Positions 1 to 6,836 of a stretch of 8,961 nucleotides of DNA are shown here, in pieces. Position numbers and translations under genes: made by a program. Under the pieces are notes generated by a model. The model was not told the origin of the DNA. It ran no database searches and saw nothing but the letters and a program-made list of their open reading frames with translations. Position 1 is the stretch's first letter; each line of letters opens with the position of its first letter. Source of the DNA: Akkermansiaceae bacterium (GTDB lineage: Bacteria; Verrucomicrobiota; Verrucomicrobiia; Verrucomicrobiales; Akkermansiaceae); NCBI GenBank assembly GCA_023301335.1, contig JALZVA010000094.1, forward strand, positions 1 to 8,961. The letters run 5' to 3'.

Positions 1-778
1 ACTACTTTAAACGAGCTTCGTAGCTTCTTCAGAAACCAGGTTGGAGGCGAGCTATGCGAACCCTTTTTCTGTATCATCAGAGAAAAAAACCTGTTAGATA
101 TCTGATGGTACTATAGTATGTTGATTAGTTCGGGAGGCCTTCAATGAGCTCTGTAGCGATTTCTAGAATTTTTTCTAGAAGCCCTTGAATGAGTCCTAGT
201 TTGTATGGGTTAGCCCCCTTGCCGGTGTAGTTTGCCTCAACCCATTCTATAATAACTGAGGGGTTATTCTTCACCCATGAAGAGAGGGTGATATTCTCAG
301 CAGTAGAACTGGCTTATTTTTTTAGGGAGTAAGGAGATTACTTCCTACGGATCTACCTGAGCCCACACATGGAGTAATCTCCTCTACGTTGTGCGGTGAT
401 ACCAAGGGAACGGAAATCATCTACAACAGTTAGGAAATCATCACTTTTCATGTTCTCGATGACATTGAGCAGAAAGCTAGCACGCTGAATAGGGTTACTC
501 AGCTTCATGATTTTTTAAATTTCAAAATTATTTTCAAATTCAGCTTTGGTCACTTTAGTAGTCTGGTTGATGCGCTCTCGACGCTCTTCTCGTGTGGGCC
601 TAGACTGTGAGTAGCTACTGCTACAGGAACTACTAGGGTTCACTGTACAGACGATTTTCTTTTCCTCGTTTTTTTCTTATCCTGTGGAATTGTTAGAGGA
701 GGCAGCGAACTGACCAGCAACAAAAGCTGTGATCACTGTGACTGGCTAGGCGGTACTAAAAAGTGTAGTTTTATTCAT
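1..778 (-). pseudogene. Pseudogene D: decayed helical-repeat paralog, 3' part outside the window
   Basis: This is a broken fourth member of the repeat-protein family encoded by the next three genes. Read on the minus strand from ATG at 778-776, it begins MNKTTLFSTA and then meets TAG at 746-748, where the paralogs have the Trp of GWP or AWP. Further in-frame stops are TAA at 677-679, TAA at 515-517 (the Gln of FGIQKIM in the paralogs) and TAA at 125-127. Local frame damage lies at about 330-375, where the VDP segment is readable only in a shifted frame. Family landmarks survive: KAEFENNFEI, KSDDFLTVVDDFRSLGI, SSWVKNNP, GANPYKLGLIQGL and, in another frame near the left edge, DDTEKGFA followed by a stop and then LASNLVSEEA. 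It starts 21 bases after gene A and has AGGAG touching the ATG. It matches roughly the first 260 codons of its paralogs and continues past the edge. With this many lesions a functional product is very unlikely. Confidence 0.93.
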
Positions 779-799
779 CTCCTATATTATTTGTTAGGT

Positions 800-2173
800 T
801 TATTCGTTCCCTCTTCTGCGGACGCGTGATTGGGTAATGTTAATAGCTCCACGGCCTCTAACTCGACCTGACCCTTGACTGAAGCGCTCTATGACTTTAA
901 TTTGTCTTTCCACTGCTTGTTGGGCCTCTTCTGGAATGTCATTGGATGTAATCCATGCTTGAGCTGCTTCTGGGTCATTTCGGTGCCACATTGCGAGGCT
1001 ATCGGCATACGCTTGAGTTTGTCTATTATCGTCTTCGATATTAGGAATTTGTGTAAGTGCGTTTTGGTAATCTTGTTGGGAGCCAGCCGCGGAAATATAA
1101 GAGCTAAGGAGGTCTTGGTAACCTTCTTGATTCTGCATAGTTTGTACCCACGCTAAAGCATCTGCTGAATTTTCTGTAGCTAAATTTCTGATTATTCCCG
1201 AGGCCGCAGTAGCTTGCTGAGCTGGATCAAGACTAGAGACCCATTCCTTTGCATCGGAGAGATTTTCTCTGGCTAGTGAGCCTCCTACACTTCTCAAAGA
1301 ACGTGCTCGGAGTTCATCATCTTCAATATTAGTCACCCACTCTGTGATCGCTTCCGGATCATCAGTGACGTAGTTTGAGAGGAGGCGCTGTGTAGCAGCT
1401 GCTTTGACAGCGTCGTCTTCGATCGTATCGAGCCACGCGAGCCCTACGGAATGGTCCTCGTTGGCAAATTTATTAGTTAAGAAGGTAAGGCTTTCGAAAC
1501 GTTCTGTGGACAGGGGAAGCGTGTTGAGAAGCTCGGTGGCAAGCTCAGGATCACTCTCTGTGAGTCCTTCGATAAGGCCAACTGTGTAAGGATTAGCTCC
1601 CTTGCCGTCGAAATTTGCCTTGGCCCATTCAATGGCAGCTGCAGGATTTTCTTTAACCCAAGAGGCTAGAATAATAGCTTCAGCTGTGTCACTAGATTGA
1701 TTTTCTTGGGAGTAAGCGAGTGCGGCTAGTGGATCGACCTTTGTCCAAGCGTGAAGAAGCTGTCGATATTCACCCATGCGTTGTCTAGTGATGCCGAGTG
1801 AGCGGAAGTCGTCGATAACGGTCAGAAAATCATCACTACTCATGTTTTCCATCACACTCAGGAGGAGGCTGGCACGTTTGATAGGATCACTGATCTGCAT
1901 GATTTTTTGAATCCCAAAATTATCGGCAAACTCGGACTTTGAGACATTAGCTATCTGAATAATACGTTCTTTAGCTTCTTCTGCAGTTAGTCCTGTGTGG
2001 AGTGATGTGACACTTCGAGAAGTGCTACTCCGGCTAACCGTGCGGACTTTTTTTTCTTCAGACTGTTCAGGTAAAGCATCAGATGGAGTAGCGTTGTCGC
2101 TAACTTTACCAATAATAAAAGCACCCGCGAGAGTAGCGGGCCAACCTATGGCGAGAAGTGTATTTTTATTCAT
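800..2173 (-). CDS. Helical-repeat envelope protein, paralog A (457 aa)
   Basis: Unnamed family of unknown function. Residues 5-22 form a hydrophobic segment after MNKN with no clear signal peptidase site, so an exported protein held by an N-terminal anchor is likely (inference). A low-complexity Ser/Thr/Glu linker (about 25-60) follows. Then comes a domain conserved in all copies (about 80-140) with the landmarks FGIQKIM, SDP..RA and SSDDFLTVIDDF. From about 143 the protein is built of helical repeats of roughly 32 residues with a D/N-P-x-A-A-x-x-W core, near 147, 176, 208, 240, 272, 304, 335 and 400. This resembles TPR- or HEAT-like alpha-solenoids that bind other proteins. The landmark NPYT.GLI.GL is near 194-204. 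The C-terminal tail after about 432 is rich in Gly and Arg (GRVRGRGAI, then RVRRRGNE) and is absent from B and C. The start is fixed by alignment with the paralogs; no good ribosome binding site precedes it. Upstream DNA duplicates that of paralog C. Confidence 0.85.
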   Translation of the reverse strand: MNKNTLLAIGWPATLAGAFIIGKVSDNATPSDALPEQSEEKKVRTVSRSSTSRSVTSLHTGLTAEEAKERIIQIANVSKSEFADNFGIQKIMQISDPIKRASLLLSVMENMSSDDFLTVIDDFRSLGITRQRMGEYRQLLHAWTKVDPLAALAYSQENQSSDTAEAIILASWVKENPAAAIEWAKANFDGKGANPYTVGLIEGLTESDPELATELLNTLPLSTERFESLTFLTNKFANEDHSVGLAWLDTIEDDAVKAAATQRLLSNYVTDDPEAITEWVTNIEDDELRARSLRSVGGSLARENLSDAKEWVSSLDPAQQATAASGIIRNLATENSADALAWVQTMQNQEGYQDLLSSYISAAGSQQDYQNALTQIPNIEDDNRQTQAYADSLAMWHRNDPEAAQAWITSNDIPEEAQQAVERQIKVIERFSQGSGRVRGRGAINITQSRVRRRGNE

Positions 2174-2217
2174 GTCTTGTAGTGTATAGATTTTTGTTGC
2201 CAGAAAGAGGCTTGATT

Positions 2218-2223
2218 ATTGTA
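2218..2223 (-). promoter_or_regulatory. Possible -10 element of paralog A (TACAAT)
   Basis: On the minus strand TACAAT lies 44 bases before the ATG, at the place where the duplicated region before paralog C has a perfect TATAAT. No convincing -35 box is found at 16-18 bases. Retention in both copies is weak support, because the two regions are recent duplicates. Confidence 0.3.
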
Positions 2224-2303
2224 TAAGCGAGTTGGAGGAGTGTTTTTGTTAAAAATATTAATGTTTTAAGGTTTTATCGCGATTAGGGAGATTAACTAAA
2301 GAG

Positions 2304-2393
2304 TTAGAATGAGGCTTCAAAACAGATGTCAGCCTGAAGGCTAGGCTCATTTACTTGAATAAGTAACTTAGAAAGGAGGCTGCCGTTTTGCCT
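2304..2393 (-). pseudogene. Remnant of the 3' end of the outer-membrane barrel gene
   Basis: About 30 codons of minus-strand sequence ending in a TAA at 2304-2306 are homologous, in the same frame, to the last codons of the barrel gene at 5391-6173. The remnant reads GSLLSKLLIQVNEPSLQADI and then CFEASF-stop. The intact gene reads VSLSPFLSTSIQESEASLQGG and then IWFETSF-stop. There is no start codon and no upstream portion of the gene. Weak similarity may continue to about 2470 but I cannot set that limit by eye. It marks the edge of the block that was duplicated to create paralog A. Confidence 0.85.
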
Positions 2394-2475
2394 ATTCTTA
2401 AGATCCTCTTTTAGACTTAGCTTTTACTTACTTAGCTGTCAGAGTTGAACAAATAATCTACGATCTAGAGGGTCT

Positions 2476-2574
2476 CTATACATCATTAGCACTTAATCAT
2501 TCGATAGCTTTTAAGTTCGACTTCGTAAGGTTCAGTGAGGTTTTTGTATAACGTATCTGAAAATCGTCGTTTTC
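2476..2574 (-). pseudogene. Ghost E: C-terminal fragment of a fifth repeat-protein paralog
   Basis: This lies just downstream of paralog B and outside any intact gene. Read on the minus strand in a single frame it gives ENDDFQIRYTKTSLNL, then TKSNLKAIE, a TGA (2497-2499), LSANDV and a TAG (2476-2478). Paralog C has ENNEFQTRQYTKSLTDWY followed by NVEPEAALEWLNTNEVP in its last repeat. The TGA replaces the repeat's conserved Trp and one residue is deleted. The resemblance is to C much more than to neighbouring B, whose own last repeat differs here. The N-terminal part is gone. It shows that the array once held at least five members. Confidence 0.85.
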
Positions 2575-2590
2575 TTTAAAAGCTGCAGTC

Positions 2591-3892
2591 TTATTTTGCT
2601 TCTTTTTCGATGATCTCGTTTATACGTGTTTGAGCTGTCTCTGAAACCTGGTTTGTAGTAAGCCATGCGAGAGCTTCTTGTTGGTTTTCATTGAACCAGC
2701 TAGAGAAGTTTTGAGTATATAAAGTATCTTGGGTGTGACCTCTTTGTAGGTTATGTGTCTGAGAGAGTGCTGCTTCAAAATGTTGAGCTGAGGAGGCCTC
2801 CTTAATATAAGAACTAAGAAGATTTTGGTGGTCATTGCTACGTTGCATAGTTTGAACCCATTGTGCAGTTCCGTGTGGATCCTCGATTACAAGCTCTTCC
2901 ATTAAACTTCTTGCCATAATAGTTCTGAAATCGAGGGGAACATTACTGTCCAGCCATTTTTTAGCACCAGATAGGTCTTCTTTATCCCATGCTCTAGTAA
3001 GTGCGTGAGCTGAAAAAAGTTTGATTTCTCTATTCTCAATAGATTCCACCCATGTTGCAACGGTGTGTGGATCCTCTTTTGCGTAGTGTTCCACCAGCTT
3101 TAGTGAGGCTGAGGATTTGAGAGACGGATTATCGAGTTTGTCAACCCAAGCGAGCCCAGTTTCGGTATCTTTCGTGTGAAAATTTTCTAGGAGAACATCA
3201 AGAGCAGGATGTTGTATTTTTACATGTGTTAGGTCTTCAAGAAACTCTGTGGCAAGTTCTATATTACCTTCTTGGGTGAGACCTTGGATGAGGCCAATTG
3301 TATAGGGGTTCGTACCTGGTAAATCATGGGCATTACGAACCCATTCTATGGCAGCGTCTGGATTATTCTTCACCCAAGACGAGAGGATGACCTGTTCTGC
3401 AAAGGTGCTTGATTCATTTTTCTTAGAATAATCAAGTGCTGCAGAGGGATTGATTTTTGCCCAAGCGTAGAGTAATTGGCTATATTCAGGGAGACGTTGT
3501 TGAGTGATGTTGAGTGCGTCAAAGGCTGAAATTATGGTAAGGAAGTCATCACTACTCATATTCTCTACAAGGTTGAGAAGGAGGCCTGAGCGTATAGCAG
3601 GATCGTCCAATTGCATAATTTTCTGAATGCCAAAGTTGGCTTCAAAATCGGCTTCAGAGATTTGCACAGTCTGGATGATATGCGCTTTAATTTCATTCAA
3701 GGTAAGATCTTTTCGGAAGAGAAATCGGTCATTGGAAGAACTGCTCCGATTAACGTTGAGGCCTTCTTCTTTTTTTGCGCTTTTAATGATAGCAGAACTG
3801 TTAGTGTGTTTGGTGCTCACTATTTTTCCAGTGATAAAAGCTCCTGTGAGTGTAAGTGGCCAAGCTATGGCAAAAAGTGTGTTTTTATTCAT
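2591..3892 (-). CDS. Helical-repeat envelope protein, paralog B (433 aa)
   Basis: Member of the same unnamed family. The N-terminus MNKNTLFAIAWPLTLTGAF is hydrophobic to about residue 22 and is followed by a Lys/Ser-rich linker. The conserved domain carries FGIQKIM, DDPAIRSGLLL and NMSSDDFLTII. Repeats follow with cores such as INPSAALDYSKKN, NPDAAIEW, TETGLAWVD, DPHTVATWVE, LSGAKKWLD, DPHGTAQWVQ and NQQEALAWL. The NPYTIGLIQGL landmark is present. It ends in a short acidic/basic helix (EIIEKEAK) without the Arg-rich tail of A. It is the most diverged intact copy, with many substitutions in the middle repeats. It starts 50 bases after paralog C, so the two may be co-transcribed. A TATAAA-like stretch lies just before the ATG but no Shine-Dalgarno sequence does. 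Function is unknown; a scaffold or binding role would fit a solenoid but is inference. Confidence 0.85.
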   Translation of the reverse strand: MNKNTLFAIAWPLTLTGAFITGKIVSTKHTNSSAIIKSAKKEEGLNVNRSSSSNDRFLFRKDLTLNEIKAHIIQTVQISEADFEANFGIQKIMQLDDPAIRSGLLLNLVENMSSDDFLTIISAFDALNITQQRLPEYSQLLYAWAKINPSAALDYSKKNESSTFAEQVILSSWVKNNPDAAIEWVRNAHDLPGTNPYTIGLIQGLTQEGNIELATEFLEDLTHVKIQHPALDVLLENFHTKDTETGLAWVDKLDNPSLKSSASLKLVEHYAKEDPHTVATWVESIENREIKLFSAHALTRAWDKEDLSGAKKWLDSNVPLDFRTIMARSLMEELVIEDPHGTAQWVQTMQRSNDHQNLLSSYIKEASSAQHFEAALSQTHNLQRGHTQDTLYTQNFSSWFNENQQEALAWLTTNQVSETAQTRINEIIEKEAK

Positions 3893-3942
3893 GTGTTAGT
3901 ATTTATAGGCTGTTTTGCTACAAGTGGATAAATGCGAGTTGT

Positions 3943-5259
3943 CTATTTTTTCGATGTCCTACTAGCATATTTACGTTGCTTGGTATGAATAATATCCAGA
4001 GTGTATGCTCTAGAGTTTTTAGGCACTTCATTTGTGTTTAACCATTCCAGAGCTGCTTCTGGTTCGACGTTATACCAATCAGTGAGACTTTTTGTATACT
4101 GGCGTGTTTGAAACTCGTTGTTTTCGATATTGGCGAGCTGAGTGAGTGAATCTTCAAATACTCCTTCAGAGTTTGCTGCTATCACATAGGAGATGAGAAG
4201 GGCTTGGTAACCGTCTTCATGCTGTAACTGGGTAACCCACTCAAGAGCATTGGCTGAATCTTCTTTAACTAGAGAGTGAACTAAGCCTTGAGTGGCAAAA
4301 ACTCTCTTCTCTAAAGGAAGTGTAGAGACCCATATTTTTGCTTGATCAAAATCATTATCAGATAAGATTTTTCCAAGTGTTAGTAGAGCTTGATTTCTTA
4401 CAACAGGGGATTCTGTAGAAGTTACTAATTCAGCAAGGCTTGAGGGGTGTTCCGTTGCTAAAGCTGTAACTAGGCGCTGGGTGGCAGATTTTTTTAGAGA
4501 TTCATCTGTGATGGAGGCGAGCCATACAAATCCTGTTTCTGGATTTTCAGAGCTGAATTGATCAATCAAAAAGGTGAGAGATTCATGACGTTCTTTTGAA
4601 AAAGGAAGGCTTTCAAGTAATTGCGTAGCGAGGGCAGGGTTGGTTGGGGCAAGTCCTTTGATAAGACCTTGAGTGTATGGATTTGGCTCAATTCCTTTAA
4701 AATTTGTTTCTGCCCATTCGATAGCTGCGGAGGGATTAGCTTTGACCCATGTTTCTAGAATAAATTTTTCAGCAAAGTGATTCTCGTTGTTTTCTTTGGA
4801 GTGTTTTAGTGCTGCGTAAGGATCTAACTTTGTCCAAGTGTGGAGCAATTGTTGATACTCGCTGATCCGCTGTTTGCTGATTCCAAGAGCTAGAAAATCG
4901 TCAATGACGGTAAGAAAGTCGTCACTATCCATATGCTGCATGACACTGAGAAGAAGGTCGGCTCGATGACAGGGGTCACTCAATGCCATAATTCGTTGAA
5001 TGCCAAAATTCTTTTCAAAATCGGATTCGCTAATTTCAGTGATGGCGATAACGCGTTCTCTTGTTTCTCTTAATGTAGGCCCTGTGATTGTGGATGCTGG
5101 GCGATGTAGTGCACTGCTACGGCTAATTGAAAGGACTTTTGCTATGTTAGCTTTTTCTGTAGGCTTAGGTGAACTTGAAGGTGTTGAAAATTCCCCAGCT
5201 ACAAAAGCCCCGAGAACAGTAGCGGGCCAGCCTATGGCGAGCAGTGTATTTTTATTCAT
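3943..5259 (-). CDS. Helical-repeat envelope protein, paralog C (438 aa), probable ancestral-position copy
   Basis: Same family as A and B. The N-terminal hydrophobic segment MNKNTLLAIGWPATVLGAFV is nearly identical to that of A and is followed by a Ser/Pro-rich linker (TPSSSPKPTEK). The conserved domain has FEKNFGIQRIM, SDPCHRADLLL and DSDDFLTVIDDF. Repeat cores include LDPYAALKH, NPSAAIEWAE, NPALATQLLE, NPETGFVWLA, DFDQAKIWVS, DSANALEWVT and EPEAALEWLN. NPYTQGLIKGL is present. The C-terminus is basic (TKQRKYASRTSKK). Middle repeats have lost some family Trp residues (for example HPSSLAELV). It lies 131 bases downstream of the intact barrel gene. A decayed copy of that gene's 3' end precedes paralog A, so C keeps the original context. 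Five bases before the chosen ATG is another ATG, out of frame; the chosen start is supported by the paralogs. Confidence 0.87.
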   Translation of the reverse strand: MNKNTLLAIGWPATVLGAFVAGEFSTPSSSPKPTEKANIAKVLSISRSSALHRPASTITGPTLRETRERVIAITEISESDFEKNFGIQRIMALSDPCHRADLLLSVMQHMDSDDFLTVIDDFLALGISKQRISEYQQLLHTWTKLDPYAALKHSKENNENHFAEKFILETWVKANPSAAIEWAETNFKGIEPNPYTQGLIKGLAPTNPALATQLLESLPFSKERHESLTFLIDQFSSENPETGFVWLASITDESLKKSATQRLVTALATEHPSSLAELVTSTESPVVRNQALLTLGKILSDNDFDQAKIWVSTLPLEKRVFATQGLVHSLVKEDSANALEWVTQLQHEDGYQALLISYVIAANSEGVFEDSLTQLANIENNEFQTRQYTKSLTDWYNVEPEAALEWLNTNEVPKNSRAYTLDIIHTKQRKYASRTSKK

Positions 5260-5480
5260 GTCATGTCTTGTATAGATTTCTATTACTTAAAAAAGGCTTA
5301 ATTATTATATAATCGAGTTAGGGGTGTATTTTTGTTATAAAACAATATTAATACTTTAAGTTTTGTCAAAATTGGTGACTAGTTGAGGAGTTAGAATGAG
5401 GTTTCAAACCAGATGCCACCCTGAAGGCTAGCCTCACTTTCTTGAATAGAGGTGCTTAGAAAAGGGGATAGAGAAACCTG
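5260..5480 (-). repeat. Duplicated upstream block, copy 1 (original context)
   Basis: This is the partner of the block at 2174-2400. It covers the whole 131-base gap before paralog C and about 90 bases of the 3' end of the barrel gene. The gap itself is AT-rich. I see no hairpin with a U-run that would end barrel-gene transcription, so read-through into paralog C is possible. Confidence 0.85.
5304..5309 (-). promoter_or_regulatory. Possible -10 element of paralog C (TATAAT)
   Basis: A perfect TATAAT on the minus strand, 44 bases before the ATG, would give a leader of about 35-40 bases. The sequence 17 bases further up (AAAATA) is a poor -35. A TTGACA at 5364-5369 is too far away to pair with it. 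The call is by motif only, in an AT-rich gap where such motifs arise by chance. Confidence 0.35.
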
Positions 5481-6173
5481 CTGAGTGAGATTGTGAGTGT
5501 AAGTGAGTTTCGCAAAGAAGTCGTTGAAGCCATTCCCTAGATCGTCTCCTAGGCTTTCTTCCTCGTAATAATCATGAGAGATACTGAGACCTACCTGAAG
5601 GTGTAAAAAGGATCTATCGCTGAGATCTTTATATCGATCATATTGGAGCTTCGCGTAGAATCCACTAGGGCCTGTATCAAAAGAAATCTCTGAGCTGAAA
5701 ATGTTATCTTGGTCGAGATTGTAGGCGGTGTTGAAGTTTAGCTCTACACCGCTGTCGTAGATATCATGGTCAATGAGCCTAAATTTGGCATCTACCCCGA
5801 AGGTCCAGTCTCCATGCTGTTCAAAGTAGTTGAGAAGGAGGCCTGATTCTTGATAATCTTCATCTCCTAGCTCCCCGAGGTGCCAGAGTCCATATTCGAG
5901 GTGTTTTTTGTCGGTGTAGGAAAAATGTCCATGAATTTGGAACTCAAACGATACGTCAGTTAGCTCTCTACCTCTGTAAAGGTAGGAACTACGGATACCG
6001 GTGGCACCTTCAAAACCGAGTGCTTTTGGAAGAGGCTGAGCTTCATAGGACGGGGGTAAAAGGAGATCCGCACCTGTTGAATGACTAGTTAAATTAGATG
6101 CCGGAGTGAGGTCTGCGCTCTGTGCGAGGCCTGACACGGTGCAAGCGAAGAGAAGGAGAAGCGTGCGGTGCAT
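5391..6173 (-). CDS. Predicted outer-membrane beta-barrel protein, TorF-like (260 aa)
   Basis: The N-terminus MHRTLLLLFACTVSGLAQSA fits a Sec signal peptide with cleavage after residue 20 (AQSA, then DL). Residues 21-50 are Ser/Pro-rich. From about 57 the sequence alternates polar and hydrophobic/aromatic residues in short stretches, as in barrel strands, for example GIRSSYLYRGREL, EFQIHGHFSY, TFGVDAKFRLI, GVELNFNTAY, GFYAKLQYDRY, FLHLQVGLSIS and FFAKLTYTHNL. It ends in Phe (IWFETSF), the usual C-terminal signal for BAM-mediated barrel assembly. The early SSYLYRG motif recalls the N-terminal TS-Y-x-FRG strand of TorF-type putative porins, but that match is from memory and weak. It lies 21 bases after gspJ and probably belongs to the pseudopilin operon. 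No ligand or transport role can be read from the sequence. A lipoprotein was considered because of LFAC at 8-11, but the lipobox is poor. Confidence 0.7.
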   Translation of the reverse strand: MHRTLLLLFACTVSGLAQSADLTPASNLTSHSTGADLLLPPSYEAQPLPKALGFEGATGIRSSYLYRGRELTDVSFEFQIHGHFSYTDKKHLEYGLWHLGELGDEDYQESGLLLNYFEQHGDWTFGVDAKFRLIDHDIYDSGVELNFNTAYNLDQDNIFSSEISFDTGPSGFYAKLQYDRYKDLSDRSFLHLQVGLSISHDYYEEESLGDDLGNGFNDFFAKLTYTHNLTQQVSLSPFLSTSIQESEASLQGGIWFETSF

Positions 6174-6194
6174 GAGTAAAAGTAGATTAAAAAA

Positions 6195-6830
6195 TTAGTT
6201 GGAACTGATGGAAGGTTGTAGCCAGATGACGTGTGAGTTTGTCACCGAACCTTCGGCGTGTTGATAACTGAATCGAATTCTTTTTGGAATGCCGCGTGCT
6301 TCCTCCCATTCGGGTAGCCACTCCAGTGAAGTTTCATCATAAAAGTGCCACTGAAGGGTAGTCAAATCTTCGAGAAGTAAGGTTTCTTTGTCGTGTGTAC
6401 TGTCGCCACTTGGCGCGCCTCCATCTTCTCCTACTACATAGTGAAGCTGAATAAGGTCGAGTAGTCCTGAGGAGTTGAACACGCCAATGAAGGCTGTTTC
6501 TCCAGCGAGGACATCCTTACCATTGAGGGGGAAGCTATGGTCTGGGCGTGTGATGCTGAGAGTTTGGATATTTTGATTACTCTCGTCGATGTGTAGTGAG
6601 ATTCGGGAGTTGGGACTCAGATCCCAGAGGTGACGATCAAGATGATCCTCGACTTCTTGCTCGTGTAGCTGCTGGTCTTGAGTCTCAATGATAGTTTGGC
6701 TAAATTGTAGAGCAGTCTGAGAGATGAGGACGACAGAGCCGGTTAACATGGCAAGGATAGACAAGGATATGACGACTTCAAAAAGTGTGAACCCTGATGC
6801 TTTTTCCTGACCATGTGGAGTAATACGCAT
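6195..6830 (-). CDS. gspJ: Minor pseudopilin GspJ-like, type II secretion (211 aa)
   Basis: GspJ is a minor pseudopilin that sits near the tip of the T2SS pseudopilus with GspI and GspK. Here a 13-residue leader ends in Gly13, the prepilin peptidase cuts before Phe14 (G|FTLFEVV), and Glu18 is the conserved +5 glutamate. A hydrophobic helix follows to about residue 40, then a polar, Gln-rich helix (45-65). Near the C-terminus WHFYDE (161-166), W171LPEW175 and IPKRIRFSY (181-189) match the GspJ pattern of an aromatic strand, Trp-x-x-x-Trp and Leu/Ile-Pro followed by a strand. The length is normal for the family. The gene starts 6 bases after gspI. The next gene is a barrel protein rather than the expected gspK. 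Confidence 0.85.
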   Translation of the reverse strand: MRITPHGQEKASGFTLFEVVISLSILAMLTGSVVLISQTALQFSQTIIETQDQQLHEQEVEDHLDRHLWDLSPNSRISLHIDESNQNIQTLSITRPDHSFPLNGKDVLAGETAFIGVFNSSGLLDLIQLHYVVGEDGGAPSGDSTHDKETLLLEDLTTLQWHFYDETSLEWLPEWEEARGIPKRIRFSYQHAEGSVTNSHVIWLQPSISSN

Positions 6831-6836
6831 TATAAA

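Larger units (their letters stand above)
2174..2400 (-). repeat. Duplicated upstream block, copy 2 (matches 5260 to about 5480)
   Basis: Imperfect long direct repeat, offset by about 3,087 bases from the DNA before paralog C. Reading the plus strand, both copies share in order: a TCTTGTA...TATAGATTT stretch beside the start codon, GGCTT(A/G)ATTATT(A/G)TATAA, a GTTTTAAG- or CTTTAAG-like AT-rich stretch, GAGTTAGAATGAGG, and CCTGAAGGCTAG. The match crosses the barrel-protein stop codon into coding sequence. The outer limit near 2400 is estimated by eye. Confidence 0.85.

Noticed and set aside
875..1156. 93-codon plus-strand frame antisense to gene A
   Set aside because: The Cys/Leu-rich translation is typical of antisense shadow, and gene A has clear family support in the other direction.
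3611..3931. Plus-strand frames opposite the 5' ends of B (3611-3931, 3627-3899) and similar ones opposite A and C
   Set aside because: They recur at the same place opposite each paralog because the sense sequence is conserved, and they have no independent coding features.
1..5259. Array considered as a toxin-immunity or phase-variable cassette system
   Set aside because: No toxin-like domain, recombinase, invertible repeats or simple-sequence tract accompanies the copies, and each intact copy has its own full N-terminus.
5364..5369. Perfect TTGACA on the minus strand before paralog C
   Set aside because: No acceptable -10 lies 16-18 bases downstream, and the equivalent position before gene A does not keep the motif.
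6141..6173. Barrel protein as a lipoprotein (LFAC at residues 8-11)
   Set aside because: The lipobox has Phe at -2 and the hydrophobic core would be very short. AQSA at 17-20 is a better signal peptidase I site and the Phe C-terminus fits a barrel.
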